A stretch of 64,000 nucleotides of DNA from Sporichthya polymorpha DSM 43042. GTDB taxonomy: Bacteria > Actinomycetota > Actinomycetes > Sporichthyales > Sporichthyaceae. Where the stretch lies: positions 2,517,057 through 2,581,056 of the forward strand of contig NZ_KB913029.1 in the NCBI RefSeq assembly GCF_000384115.1. The letters are read 5' to 3'. Both the position numbers and the translations under genes were made by a program. Positions 15,820 to 24,117 of this stretch are shown here, piece by piece. Every line of letters begins with the position of its first letter. Position 1 is the stretch's first letter. The notes below the pieces were generated by a model. That model had not been told where the DNA came from, made no database searches, and saw nothing but the letters and a program-made list of their open reading frames with translations.

Positions 15820-17369
15820 CCCTCACCCCTCGCCCCCACCTGGGGAAGCAGTTCGTACGCAACCGCCGCGTCGCTGCGGTCGCGGGTCTGCTGGCGCTCG
15901 TCGTGCCGCTGTCCGGCTGCGGTACCCGCATGTCCTCGGAGGCGATCTCGGCGGCCGACGGGTCCGCCATCTCCGCCCAGGCCGCCAACGGCGCGGCCGG
16001 GGCCCTCACCGGCGACACCGGGGTCATCGCCCCCGGCGCCGTCGACCCGAGCGCCGCCGGTCTCGCCGCGGCGCCGGGCACCACCGGCGCCGCCACCACC
16101 GGCGGGGCGACCACCGGGACGACGGGGGCCGCGGCCGCCGCCGGTCCCGCTGCGGCGACCGGTGCGAAGACGAACTCGGGGGCCAAGAGCGCGGCCGCCG
16201 GCGCGGCCGACGTGAGCGGGCCGAACGCCCCGTGCAAGCAGACGCTCGCTCCGGTGATTCTCGGTCAGACGTCGCCGTCGTCGGGCATCATCGGCGCCTC
16301 GACGTTCAACATGCGCGCCGGACTCGCGCTGTGGGCGCGGGCGGTCAACGCCGCCGGCGGCGTGCAGTGCCACCCGGTGCAGCTGTACCAGATGGACGAC
16401 GCCGCCGACCCCGCGCGCGTGACGTCGAACTTGAACGACATGGTGAACAACAAGAAGGCGATCGCGATCGTCGGCGCCGGCATCCCCACCACGTTCTCCG
16501 CGGCGAAGCGGTTCGCCGAGCAGAACAAGGTGCCGTTCGTCGGTGGCGACATGATCGAGGCGCCCTGGTTCTCCAGCCAGTGGTTCTTCCCGCAGGGCGG
16601 CGGCCCGCTGGCCGCCTACGCCGGCGCGACCAAGGAAGCCGCGCTCAAGGCCAACACCAAGAAGGTCGGCCTGATCTACTGCGTCGAGGCCGCGATCTGC
16701 GGAACGATCAACGAGAACTTCGAGGCGATGGCCAAGGCCTCCAACCTCGAGGTCGTGCTCCGCAAGGTCTCCTCGATCACCTCGCCGGACTACACGGCGG
16801 AGTGCCAGGCTCTCAAGGCCGCCGGCGCCGAGGCCGTGTTCGTGGCCCTCGAAGGGTCGGGCGACGCCCGGTTCGCGCGCTCCTGCCTGTCGCTCGGCTA
16901 TGCGCCGCCGTCGGCGACGTCGGCCCTGTCGGTCTCGGCCGAGGCGGCTCTCGACCCGAACTTCCGCAAGCTCGGCGTCTACCTCGGCACCGGCAACGCG
17001 CCCTACCAGGCGAACGACAACCCGGGCGTGAAGGCGTTCCGGGCGGCGTACGACCGGTTCGCGCCGGGCTCGTCGATCGACCAGAACACGATCAGCCAGT
17101 GGACCTCGGGCAAGTTGTTCGAGAAGGCGATCGCCAACGTCTTCGAGAAGGCCCGCAGCGGCCCGATCACCCGCGACCTGCTGCTCGAAGGCCTCTGGAT
17201 GATCAAGAACGAGAAGCTCGACGGCCTCGCCCCGGGGATCAGCTTCAACAAGCAGGCGCCGCCGGACCAGAACGACTGCTACGCGCTGCTGAACCTCACG
17301 ACCGAGGGGTACACGGCCCCGAAGGGCTCGAAGTTCGAGTGCTTCAAGGGCCTGCCGAAGGGATTCTGA
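15816..17369 (+). CDS. ABC transporter substrate-binding lipoprotein (Liv type), SBP2
   Basis: A 517-aa lipoprotein: signal peptide with lipobox LSGC (Cys about 35), a long Ala/Gly/Thr linker to about residue 135, then a LivJ-like domain starting APVILGQTSPSSGIIGAS. It is strongly similar to SBP1 and SBP4, including HPVQLYQMDDAADPARVTSN and the closing GLPKGF. The gene is translationally coupled to the fused permease, so it is the direct cognate binding protein of this module. A TetR gene starts 62 bp downstream on the same strand. The ligand is unknown; carboxylates or amino acids are usual for the fold. Confidence 0.92.
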   Translation: MTLTPRPHLGKQFVRNRRVAAVAGLLALVVPLSGCGTRMSSEAISAADGSAISAQAANGAAGALTGDTGVIAPGAVDPSAAGLAAAPGTTGAATTGGATTGTTGAAAAAGPAAATGAKTNSGAKSAAAGAADVSGPNAPCKQTLAPVILGQTSPSSGIIGASTFNMRAGLALWARAVNAAGGVQCHPVQLYQMDDAADPARVTSNLNDMVNNKKAIAIVGAGIPTTFSAAKRFAEQNKVPFVGGDMIEAPWFSSQWFFPQGGGPLAAYAGATKEAALKANTKKVGLIYCVEAAICGTINENFEAMAKASNLEVVLRKVSSITSPDYTAECQALKAAGAEAVFVALEGSGDARFARSCLSLGYAPPSATSALSVSAEAALDPNFRKLGVYLGTGNAPYQANDNPGVKAFRAAYDRFAPGSSIDQNTISQWTSGKLFEKAIANVFEKARSGPITRDLLLEGLWMIKNEKLDGLAPGISFNKQAPPDQNDCYALLNLTTEGYTAPKGSKFECFKGLPKGF

Positions 17370-17430
17370 GGCAACATTTCCGACACAGCATCTTGAGACA
17401 ATCTGACGCACAATAGGTGAACGACGGTCC

Positions 17431-18123
17431 ATGACGACGGAGGCCCGGGTGCCCGGATCAGAGCGCGAGGTGCTGGCCCGGCGCCCGGTGCGCCGGCCCT
17501 CCGCGGTCGTCCGTGGCCTCCTGCTCGACAGTGCCCGCCGTCTGTTCGCCGCTCGTGGTTACGCCGGCGCCAGCACGCGAGAGATCGCGGCTGATGCCGG
17601 CGTCAACGAGGCCCTGATCTTCCGTCACTTCGGGAACAAGGTCGGTCTGTTCCGCGCGGCGGTGGTGGAGCCCTTTCGCACCCTGATCGACGACTTCGTC
17701 GACTCCTGGCAGGCGACCTACATCGCCAACAGCATGTCGACCGAGGGCCTCACCGGTGCGTGGATACACGCCCTGCACGACATGATGCGCGAGCACCGGG
17801 AGCTGATCGTCGCGCTCATCGGCGCCAACTCGTTCGACGCCGAGCACGACCCGGACGGCGACCCGCTCTCCGACGCGTTCGCCAAGCCGCTCGAACGGCT
17901 GGAGCGCTTCACCCGCCGCGAGATGGCCGGCCGCGGGCTCGGCGCGAACCCGACCGTCGCCGTGCGCGCCACGTTCGGCATGGTGCTGTCGATGGCCGTG
18001 CTCGACGACTGGTTCTTCAGCGGTGTCACGCGGCCACCGTCCGAGGAGACGATCGCGCGCGAGATGACCGACCTCGTGGTCTTCGGCATCCGCGGCCCGA
18101 ACGGCGGCCCCGTCCGGAGGTGA
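17431..18123 (+). CDS. TetR/AcrR-family regulator downstream of SBP2
   Basis: A 230-aa regulator with a helix-turn-helix at about 30-75 (AGVNEALIFRHFGNKVGLF). The C-terminal segment VRATFGMVLSMAVLDDWFF is shared with the TetR at 7502. It follows SBP2 by 62 bp in the same direction, so it may be the last gene of the Liv operon or have its own promoter in that gap. The pairing of this TetR type with an SBP gene occurs three times in the window, suggesting that it senses the imported ligand. Confidence 0.88.
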   Translation: MTTEARVPGSEREVLARRPVRRPSAVVRGLLLDSARRLFAARGYAGASTREIAADAGVNEALIFRHFGNKVGLFRAAVVEPFRTLIDDFVDSWQATYIANSMSTEGLTGAWIHALHDMMREHRELIVALIGANSFDAEHDPDGDPLSDAFAKPLERLERFTRREMAGRGLGANPTVAVRATFGMVLSMAVLDDWFFSGVTRPPSEETIAREMTDLVVFGIRGPNGGPVRR

Positions 18124-18141
18124 CCCGTCGAGGATGACCCG

Positions 18142-18438
18142 TCAGAGGATGACGAGCATTCCGATCAGACCGACCCCGACCAGCGCGCAGTAGGCCGCGA
18201 AGGCCGTCCGCAGGCGGGGATCCGCGTGCCGGAGTTCCATGAACTCCATGCCGATCAGGTAGATCTTCACGACCGCGACGCCGAGCACGAGCGAGGCTGC
18301 GGCGGTCGGGTCACTGAGACCGTGGTCGGTGCCGACCCACCACGCGATCAGGGTGGCGGCGATGAGCGCCAGCCAGGTCGTCCCGATCGACGTGCGCAGG
18401 AACGTCACCGTGTGCGAGTTGGACGGGTTAAGAGCCAT
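18142..18438 (-). CDS. Cytochrome c oxidase subunit IV-like membrane protein (COX4_pro/NorF type)
   Basis: A 98-aa protein with three predicted transmembrane helices, including LALIAATLIAWWVG and VVKIYLIGMEFMELRHA, the latter typical of prokaryotic COX4/NorF subunits. It directly follows a subunit III/NorE-like gene by 3 bp. No catalytic oxidase or nitric-oxide reductase subunit lies in the window, so this pair is an orphan accessory set. It could assist an oxidase encoded elsewhere. Confidence 0.72.
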   Translation of the reverse strand: MALNPSNSHTVTFLRTSIGTTWLALIAATLIAWWVGTDHGLSDPTAAASLVLGVAVVKIYLIGMEFMELRHADPRLRTAFAAYCALVGVGLIGMLVIL

Positions 18439-18441
18439 CGG

Positions 18442-19032
18442 TCAGCCCACCGGCGTCAGGTAGATGAGCGGGAACAGGACGACCCAGAGCAGGTCGACGA
18501 GGTGCCAGTAGCAGCCGCTACCTTCGAGGAAGCCGCGCCGGGGTTGCGGACGGCCGAGCTCGCGCCACATTGCGAACAGCAAGCCGAGGCCGATCGTCAC
18601 GTGGGCCAGGTGGATCCCGGTCAACATGTAGTAGGCCTGGAAGAAGTCGTTGGTCGAGACGGTGTGACCGTCCGCAATGCTCGACCCCCACTCCAGAGCC
18701 TTGATCGCCAGGAAGCCGAAGCCGCACCCGATGGCCCCCAGCACGAGTCGGTCGGGGCGGCCGGCGCCGGTGCGGTTCCCGTGCACGGCCATGGCCACGA
18801 ACAGCGAACCGGTGAGCAGCAGCAACGTGTTGATCAGGCCCAGCGTCTGGTTCAACGTCGCCTGGGACTCCGCGAACATCGCGGGCTGGTCGTCCCGAAC
18901 GTAGATCACGATGCCGAACAACGCGGCGAACAGCAGCATGTCCGCGAACATGAAGAGCCACAGGCCCGGCTCGCCGGGGATCGCCGCGGGCCGGTCGGTG
19001 CGGACGTCGCGGGGGTTCTCGGTGAGGGTCAT
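18442..19032 (-). CDS. Cytochrome c oxidase subunit III-like protein (NorE type)
   Basis: A 196-aa protein with five transmembrane helices. The opening PGEPGLWLFMFADMLLFAALF and the pattern YYMLTGIHLAHVTIGLGLL ... YWHLVDLLWVVLFPLIYL match heme-copper oxidase subunit III, short NorE-like form. It is translationally coupled to the upstream membrane gene (ATGA overlap at 19029-19032) and to the subunit IV-like gene. The operon's promoter region contains a GGACA-N3-TGTCC site shared with the divergent P450 operon. Confidence 0.8.
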   Translation of the reverse strand: MTLTENPRDVRTDRPAAIPGEPGLWLFMFADMLLFAALFGIVIYVRDDQPAMFAESQATLNQTLGLINTLLLLTGSLFVAMAVHGNRTGAGRPDRLVLGAIGCGFGFLAIKALEWGSSIADGHTVSTNDFFQAYYMLTGIHLAHVTIGLGLLFAMWRELGRPQPRRGFLEGSGCYWHLVDLLWVVLFPLIYLTPVG

Positions 19033-19763
19033 CCGCGCTGCACCTGAAACTCGACGTCGGAGAGTTCAGCCATCGCGTCCTCCGCGGCTTCGTCCTCGAT
19101 CGCGCGCCGCAGCATCACGAACCACAGGGCGAACCAGACGCCGAAGACGTTGGCCGGGATCCAGAAGGTGGCGAACCCGTTCCACGCGAACGCTCCGGTG
19201 TGGAAGTAGATGATGAACGGGCCGGGCAGGAAAGCGAACGCGACCCAGAGGTTCGCGTAGCCGAACCAGCGAGGAAAGAGCGGGCGTTCCCGCTTGTCGC
19301 CGAGCGTGGCCACGCCGACTGAGACGCACTGCAGGATCGCGGGCCAGCCGATGCCCACCATGCAGAGGATGCCCAGACTGTGGAACGCGGCGGTGATCTC
19401 CGGGTCCCGCTCCGGGGCGTACGCGGCAGCGGCAAAGGTGAAGGCCGGGACGATGACGACCATGATCCCGGCCCCGCCGGCGGCGAGCTGCGTGTAGGTG
19501 AACAGGGGGCGGTCCCCCTCGATGCGGCGCAGCTGTCGGCTCATCAGTGCGATCCACACACCCTGGAAGAAGCTCGACAGGCCGATGAGGAGCGCACCGG
19601 TGCGGATGCCGTCGGTGTTCGAGCGGTACATCTCCGCGATCTCGTCGGCGGACATGTTGGCCTCGGGCGGCGGCAGCCACCCGGCCGCGAGGATGCCACC
19701 GAAGAACACCGCGATGAAGACCGGTCCGCTCCAGAGGCACGCGCGTTGGATTCCCGGCGTCAT
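19029..19763 (-). CDS. Six-helix membrane protein preceding NorE/NorF-like genes
   Basis: A 244-aa protein of unknown function with about six transmembrane helices and an acidic C-terminal tail. A soluble loop after the first helix (PPPEANMSADEIAEMYRSN) would lie outside the membrane. Spacing indicates one operon with the two oxidase-like genes. Its start is 150 bp from the divergent P450 start, with the shared operator between. A role in electron supply to the neighbouring oxygenases is conceivable, but nothing in the sequence proves it. Confidence 0.6.
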   Translation of the reverse strand: MTPGIQRACLWSGPVFIAVFFGGILAAGWLPPPEANMSADEIAEMYRSNTDGIRTGALLIGLSSFFQGVWIALMSRQLRRIEGDRPLFTYTQLAAGGAGIMVVIVPAFTFAAAAYAPERDPEITAAFHSLGILCMVGIGWPAILQCVSVGVATLGDKRERPLFPRWFGYANLWVAFAFLPGPFIIYFHTGAFAWNGFATFWIPANVFGVWFALWFVMLRRAIEDEAAEDAMAELSDVEFQVQRG

Positions 19764-19852
19764 CTGACCAACCTAGATTTTTTGTAACGGCGATTCAATA
19801 GTGAAAATGTACTCCAGAAACGCTGGAGGTTGACCACAGTAGACCCGATCTC

Positions 19853-19865
19853 GGACAATGTGTCC
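19853..19865. promoter_or_regulatory. Operator GGACA-ATG-TGTCC between membrane/oxidase and P450 operons
   Basis: A perfect 5-bp inverted repeat with a 3-bp centre, flanked by TC on the left and AGAC on the right. It is 47 bp upstream of the P450 start codon and 89 bp upstream of the divergent membrane gene. It matches sites at 28640, 52806 and 52851. Confidence 0.65.
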
Positions 19866-19912
19866 AGACTTCCTGTAGTTGCGCTGCCGCCCCCGCTCGG
19901 AAGGGACGTTCC

Positions 19913-21169
19913 ATGGGTCACCCGAAGCCGGCCTACGACTCGGTGTCGTTGTCGCCGCTCGCGTTCTGGTCGAAGGATCCACGGGGTCGCGACGAGGAGC
20001 TCTCGATCCTGCGGCGGGAGCGCCCGCTGAGCTGGCACCCGCCGGCGGAGGGCTCGATGATGGAGCCCGACGAACAGCAGGAGGGGTTCTGGGCGGTCAC
20101 GTCCAACGCCCTCATCAAGGAGGTCTCCACCCGGCCGGAGGACTTCTGTTCGGGCAACGGGATCACGCTCGAGGAGGTCCCGACCGAGATCCTCGAGACC
20201 GTCTCCTCGTTCCTCGCGATGGACGCCCCGCGGCACACCAAGCTGCGCAAGCTCGTCTCGTCGGCGTTCACGCCCCGCCGCGTCCGGATCATCGAGGAGC
20301 AGATCCACGCACGCGCCGTGAAGATCGTGGACGACCTGCTGGAGCACCCCGAAGGGGACTGGGTCCGCCAGGTCTCGATGAAGCTCCCGATGCAGACGAT
20401 CTTCGACATGATGGGCGTCCCGGAGGAGTTCCACGCCGACACCGTCCGCGGTGTCGAGGGAATGGTCGCCTGGGCGGACGACGAGGTCCGGGCCGGTCTC
20501 GCGCCCGAGGAGCTCCTCATGGAGTCCCTGCTCTCGCTGCTGCGCGTCGCGACGACGCTGATCGCCGACCGGCGCGAGAACCCGCAGGACGACCTGATGA
20601 CCAACCTGGTCCAGGCCGAGGTCGACGGCGGCAAGCTGACCGAGGACGAGATCGCCGGCTACTTCTGTCTGCTCGCCGTGGCCGGCAACGACACCACGCG
20701 CAACACGACCTCGCAGACCGCGAAGGCGCTGACCGACTTCCCCGAGGCGCGCAAGCTCCTGATCGAGGACTTCGACGCGTACGCGCCCACCGCGGTCGAG
20801 GAGATGGTCCGCTGGGCGACGCCGGTCATGACGTTCCGGCGCACCGCGACCCGCGACTGCGAGCTGAACGGGATCCAGATCTCGCAAGGAGACTGGATCG
20901 GCATGTTCTACGAGTCGGGGAACCGGGACGAGGCGGTCTTCGCCGATCCGTGGGTCTTCGACGTCCGCCGCGACCCCAACCCGCACGTCGGCTTCGGCGG
21001 CGGCGGGCCGCACTTCTGCATGGGGTCGATGCTGGCCAAGACCCAGCTGCGGCACCTGTGGAAGGAGATCCTCACCCGCGCGCCGAACTTCGAGGTGGGC
21101 GAGCCGGAGTACTTGGTCGGTAACTTCATGTGCGCCACCAAGCGGCTTCCGTACCAGCTCAACCTCTGA
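19913..21169 (+). CDS. Cytochrome P450
   Basis: A 418-aa soluble bacterial P450. The I-helix oxygen-activation motif is AGNDTTRNT, the K-helix ExxR is EMVR, and the heme-thiolate loop is FGGGGPHFCMGSMLAK with the Cys ligand. The region EEMVRWATPVMTFRRTATRD resembles lipid/steroid hydroxylases of the CYP124/125/142 group, so the substrate may be a steroid or terpenoid side chain. It starts an operon with MaoC, two hydratases and an SDR, under the operator at 19853. A second P450 at 36630 is a clear relative. Confidence 0.92.
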   Translation: MGHPKPAYDSVSLSPLAFWSKDPRGRDEELSILRRERPLSWHPPAEGSMMEPDEQQEGFWAVTSNALIKEVSTRPEDFCSGNGITLEEVPTEILETVSSFLAMDAPRHTKLRKLVSSAFTPRRVRIIEEQIHARAVKIVDDLLEHPEGDWVRQVSMKLPMQTIFDMMGVPEEFHADTVRGVEGMVAWADDEVRAGLAPEELLMESLLSLLRVATTLIADRRENPQDDLMTNLVQAEVDGGKLTEDEIAGYFCLLAVAGNDTTRNTTSQTAKALTDFPEARKLLIEDFDAYAPTAVEEMVRWATPVMTFRRTATRDCELNGIQISQGDWIGMFYESGNRDEAVFADPWVFDVRRDPNPHVGFGGGGPHFCMGSMLAKTQLRHLWKEILTRAPNFEVGEPEYLVGNFMCATKRLPYQLNL

Positions 21170-21190
21170 CTCACGAAAGCGAGCCCTCCC

Positions 21191-21643
21191 ATGCGGGTGT
21201 TCGAGAACCTCGACGAGTTCGTCGCCGCCGCCGGGACCGACCTCGGTTCCTCCGACTGGGTCCTCGTCGACCAGAAGCGGATCGACACCTTCGCCGACGC
21301 GACCGGTGACCACCAGTGGATCCACGTCGACCCGGAGCGGGCCGCGGAGGGCCCCTTCGGCGCGACGATCGCGCACGGTCTGCTGACGCTGTCGCTGTAC
21401 CCCGCGCTGATGCTGCAGATCTACGAGGTCCGGAACGTCTCGATGGGCGTGAACTACGGCTTCAACAAGGTGCGGTTCCCCTCGCCGGTCCCGGTGAACT
21501 CCGAGGTCCGCATGTCGCTGTCGATCAACGAGGTGTCGACCTTCGACGGCGGCGCGCAGGCGGTCATGGGCGCGACCATCGAGGTCAAGGGCGCCGCCAA
21601 GCCCGCGGCGGTGCTCGAGGCGATCGTCCGGTACGTGAAGTGA
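21191..21643 (+). CDS. MaoC-family (R)-specific enoyl-CoA hydratase
   Basis: A 150-aa hot-dog protein. The hydratase-2 catalytic pattern is visible in FADATGDHQWIHVD (Asp and His) followed by FGATIAHGLLTLSL. It would hydrate an enoyl-CoA intermediate. It lies 21 bp after the P450, and its stop overlaps the next GTG start, so hydration is coupled to the same operon. Confidence 0.88.
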   Translation: MRVFENLDEFVAAAGTDLGSSDWVLVDQKRIDTFADATGDHQWIHVDPERAAEGPFGATIAHGLLTLSLYPALMLQIYEVRNVSMGVNYGFNKVRFPSPVPVNSEVRMSLSINEVSTFDGGAQAVMGATIEVKGAAKPAAVLEAIVRYVK

Positions 21644-22401
21644 GCGACGAGGTACTCGTCCGCGCCGACGGCCGGGTCGGGTACATCACTCTGAACCGGC
21701 CGGAGGCGAAGAACGCGATCACCGTCGAGCTCAGCCACGGGCTGGCCGCGGGGGTGCGCGAGCTGGAGCCGGAGGTCGACGTTCTCGTCGTCCGCGGCGC
21801 GGGCGGGACCTTCTGTGCCGGCGGCGACGTCGCGCAGCTCGACGCGCTGCGGGCGAAGGGACGCGTGGACCTCGCGACGATGTTCACCGCGTTCCGCGAC
21901 GCCCGGGCCGCGATCGCCCAGGCCGAGGTGCCGGTCGTCGCGGTCGTCGAGGGCCACGCGGTCGCGGGCGGGTTCGAGCTCGCCTGCTCGTGCGACATCG
22001 TCCTCGCCGCGGAGTCCGCCACGTTCGCCGACATCCACTCCCGGTTCGGGCAGATCCCGGGCGGCGGCGGGACCCAGCTGCTCTCGCGGCTGGTCGGGCG
22101 CGCCCGGGCGTCCGCGCTCGTACTCACCGGCGACGCCCTGACGGCTCGTCAGGCGCAGGAGTGGGGCCTGGTGTACGAGGTCGCCGAGGACGTGGACGCC
22201 GCGCTGGCCAGCCTGATCAAGCGACTCTCGCGGGGCTCCCGTGCGGCCCGCGCGCAGTCCAAGCGGCTTCTCCGCGGCGGTCTGGAGCTGCCGCTCGACG
22301 ACGCGCTCGACCTCGAGCTCGAAGCGGTCCTCGACCACATTCTGGGCGACGCCGGCGCCGCGGCCGTGGACGCCTTCAGCAACCGGAAGGACAGTGCGTG
22401 A
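21640..22401 (+). CDS. Enoyl-CoA hydratase/isomerase family protein (1)
   Basis: A 253-aa crotonase-fold protein with oxyanion-hole segments GGTFCAGGDVAQLDAL and EGHAVAGGFELACSCDI. In the second catalytic loop, RFGQIPGGGGTQLL, the Glu usual in true hydratases (equivalent to rat Glu164) is replaced by Gly, so it may be an isomerase, hydrolase or other crotonase. The GTG start overlaps the MaoC stop by GTGA, and its own TGA overlaps the next GTG. Confidence 0.87.
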   Translation: MSDEVLVRADGRVGYITLNRPEAKNAITVELSHGLAAGVRELEPEVDVLVVRGAGGTFCAGGDVAQLDALRAKGRVDLATMFTAFRDARAAIAQAEVPVVAVVEGHAVAGGFELACSCDIVLAAESATFADIHSRFGQIPGGGGTQLLSRLVGRARASALVLTGDALTARQAQEWGLVYEVAEDVDAALASLIKRLSRGSRAARAQSKRLLRGGLELPLDDALDLELEAVLDHILGDAGAAAVDAFSNRKDSA

Positions 22402-23216
22402 CCTCGGAACCGAAGGCCCTGATCGGGGACGGCCTCGTCCTGCTCGACCTCCACCCCGACGGCGTGGGGCACCTGCGGCTGAACCGGCCCGAGGCGTCGA
22501 ACGCGATGAGCAACGAGTTCCTCAAGGCGTTGTTCGACGCGGTGATGGTGTGTCACGGCGACGCGTCGATGCGGGCCGTCGTGCTCTCCGGCGAGGGGCG
22601 GCACTTCTGCGCCGGCGGCGACGTGAAGGACTTCGCCTCCAAGGGTGAGGGACTGCCGGACTACCTGCGCGAGGCCACAACCTGGCTCGGCATGGTGGCC
22701 GGTGCGCTGGTCCGGCTGCAGCAGCCCGTTGTCGTCGCGGTGCAGGGTTACGCGGCCGGCGGCGGTGGGCTCGGGCTGGTGTGCGCCGGCGACCTCGTCG
22801 TCGCCGGGCGCAAGGCCAAGTTCATGTCGGGCGCGACGCGCGCCGGCATGGCACCGGACGCCGGGTCGACCGTCGCGCTGCAGCGGATCGTCGGGTTCCG
22901 CAGGGCGATGGAGATTGTGCTGCTCAACCCGACGCTGACCGCCGACGACGCCCTCGCGATCGGGCTCGTCAACCGCGTGGTCGACGACGAGGCGGTCCTG
23001 GAGTCCGCGTTCGAGATGGCGCGTACCCTCGCGGCCGGCGCCCCGCTCGCGATGGCCGGGGCGAAGCGGCTGCTCTGGGACGGCGTCGGCCGCTCCATCG
23101 AGGAGGCGTTCCCGGACGAGTCCCGCACGGTGTCGGCGCTGTCCGGCACCGCGGACGCGCGCGAGGCGCTCGCCGCCGTCATCGAGAAGCGGACCCCGAC
23201 GTTCGAGGGTCGCTGA
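22398..23216 (+). CDS. Enoyl-CoA hydratase/isomerase family protein (2)
   Basis: A 272-aa crotonase with GRHFCAGGDVKDF and AVQGYAAGGGGLGLVCAGDL forming the oxyanion hole. The catalytic loop reads AGMAPDAGSTVALQRIVG, with Asp in place of the usual Glu, a pattern more common in isomerases. It is only distantly related to its upstream neighbour, so the two probably act on different intermediates. It overlaps the preceding gene by GTGA and the SDR start by one base (TGATG). Confidence 0.87.
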   Translation: MTSEPKALIGDGLVLLDLHPDGVGHLRLNRPEASNAMSNEFLKALFDAVMVCHGDASMRAVVLSGEGRHFCAGGDVKDFASKGEGLPDYLREATTWLGMVAGALVRLQQPVVVAVQGYAAGGGGLGLVCAGDLVVAGRKAKFMSGATRAGMAPDAGSTVALQRIVGFRRAMEIVLLNPTLTADDALAIGLVNRVVDDEAVLESAFEMARTLAAGAPLAMAGAKRLLWDGVGRSIEEAFPDESRTVSALSGTADAREALAAVIEKRTPTFEGR

Positions 23217-23953
23217 TGCCCGACTTCACCGGGCGGACCGCGATCGTCACCGGCGGCGGCCGGGGGATCGGCGAGGCGATCTGCCGCGCCCTGGCCGCGG
23301 GCGGCGCGTCCGTCCACGTCGTCGACCGGGACGCCGAGCCCGCCGAGAAGGTCGCGGCCGAGACCGGCGGGACGCCCGTCGTGCTCGACGTCTCCGACTT
23401 CGCCGCGGTGGAGGAGCGGCTGTCCGCGATCGGCGCCGACATCCTCGTCAACAACGCCGGCTTCGACGAGCATTGCTGGTTCACCGAGGCGACTCCGGAG
23501 TACTGGCGGCGCCTGGTCTCGGTGAACCTGGAGGGCGTCTTCGCGTGCACCCACGCGGTGCTGCGCGGGATGCAGGAGCGGCGCTACGGCCGGATCGTGA
23601 ACGTCGCCTCCGAGGCCGGGCGCATCGGGTCGAAGGGCAACGCCGTCTACGCCGCGACCAAGGGCGGCGTCATCGTGTTCTCGAAGTCGATCGCGTTGGA
23701 GAACGCGCGGTTCTCGATCACGTCGAACACGATCCTGCCCGGCCCGATCGACACCCCGCTGCTCGATCAGGTCCGCGCCCACCCCAAGGGTGACGACATG
23801 ATCGCCGCCATGAAGCGCCTGACGCCCCTCGGCCGGCTCGGCGAACCCCGCGAGGTCGCCGACGCCGTCGCGTTCCTTTGCTCCGAGGAGGCCGCCTACA
23901 TCACCGGCGAGACCCTCGGCGTCTCCGGCGGCATGGGCATCGGCGCCGGCTGA
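23216..23953 (+). CDS. Short-chain dehydrogenase/reductase
   Basis: A 245-aa classical SDR: cofactor motif TGGGRGIG (about 11-18), NNAG (about 80-83), catalytic Ser in NVASEAGRIG, and YAATKGG carrying the YxxxK pair. The acidic residue after the second strand (VVDRD) favours NAD(H). It likely oxidises the hydroxyacyl-CoA made by the hydratases in this operon. It is the last gene before the array of terminator-like palindromes. Confidence 0.9.
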   Translation: MPDFTGRTAIVTGGGRGIGEAICRALAAGGASVHVVDRDAEPAEKVAAETGGTPVVLDVSDFAAVEERLSAIGADILVNNAGFDEHCWFTEATPEYWRRLVSVNLEGVFACTHAVLRGMQERRYGRIVNVASEAGRIGSKGNAVYAATKGGVIVFSKSIALENARFSITSNTILPGPIDTPLLDQVRAHPKGDDMIAAMKRLTPLGRLGEPREVADAVAFLCSEEAAYITGETLGVSGGMGIGAG

Positions 23954-23993
23954 CCCCCTCGCCGACCGGCTGTGTCGACCGGCTCCGTCGCCC

Positions 23994-24103
23994 GGCTGTG
24001 TTGACAAAAGGGTGTCACCCTTTGTGGACCGGGCTGTGTTGATTAGGGGTGTCACCCTTTGTCAACCGGCTGTGTTGATAAGGGGTGTCACCCCTTGTCG
24101 ACG
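23994..24103. terminator. Three tandem palindromes between convergent operons
   Basis: Copies starting GGCTGTGTTGA at 23994, 24032 and 24068 (periods 38 and 36 bp) each carry a strong stem such as AAGGGGTG-T-CACCCCTT with flanking TTGACA/TGTCAA-like extensions. They lie between the SDR and the convergent oxidoreductase gene, so a bidirectional terminator is likely. Tandem triplication is unusual. A degenerate fourth copy may lie at 23968-23990. Confidence 0.7.
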
Positions 24104-24117
24104 CAGGGGGGCGCTCG

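Noticed and set aside
23994-24103. CRISPR or origin-like iterons
   Set aside because: Only three units, each a strong hairpin between convergent genes. No replication or cas gene is present.
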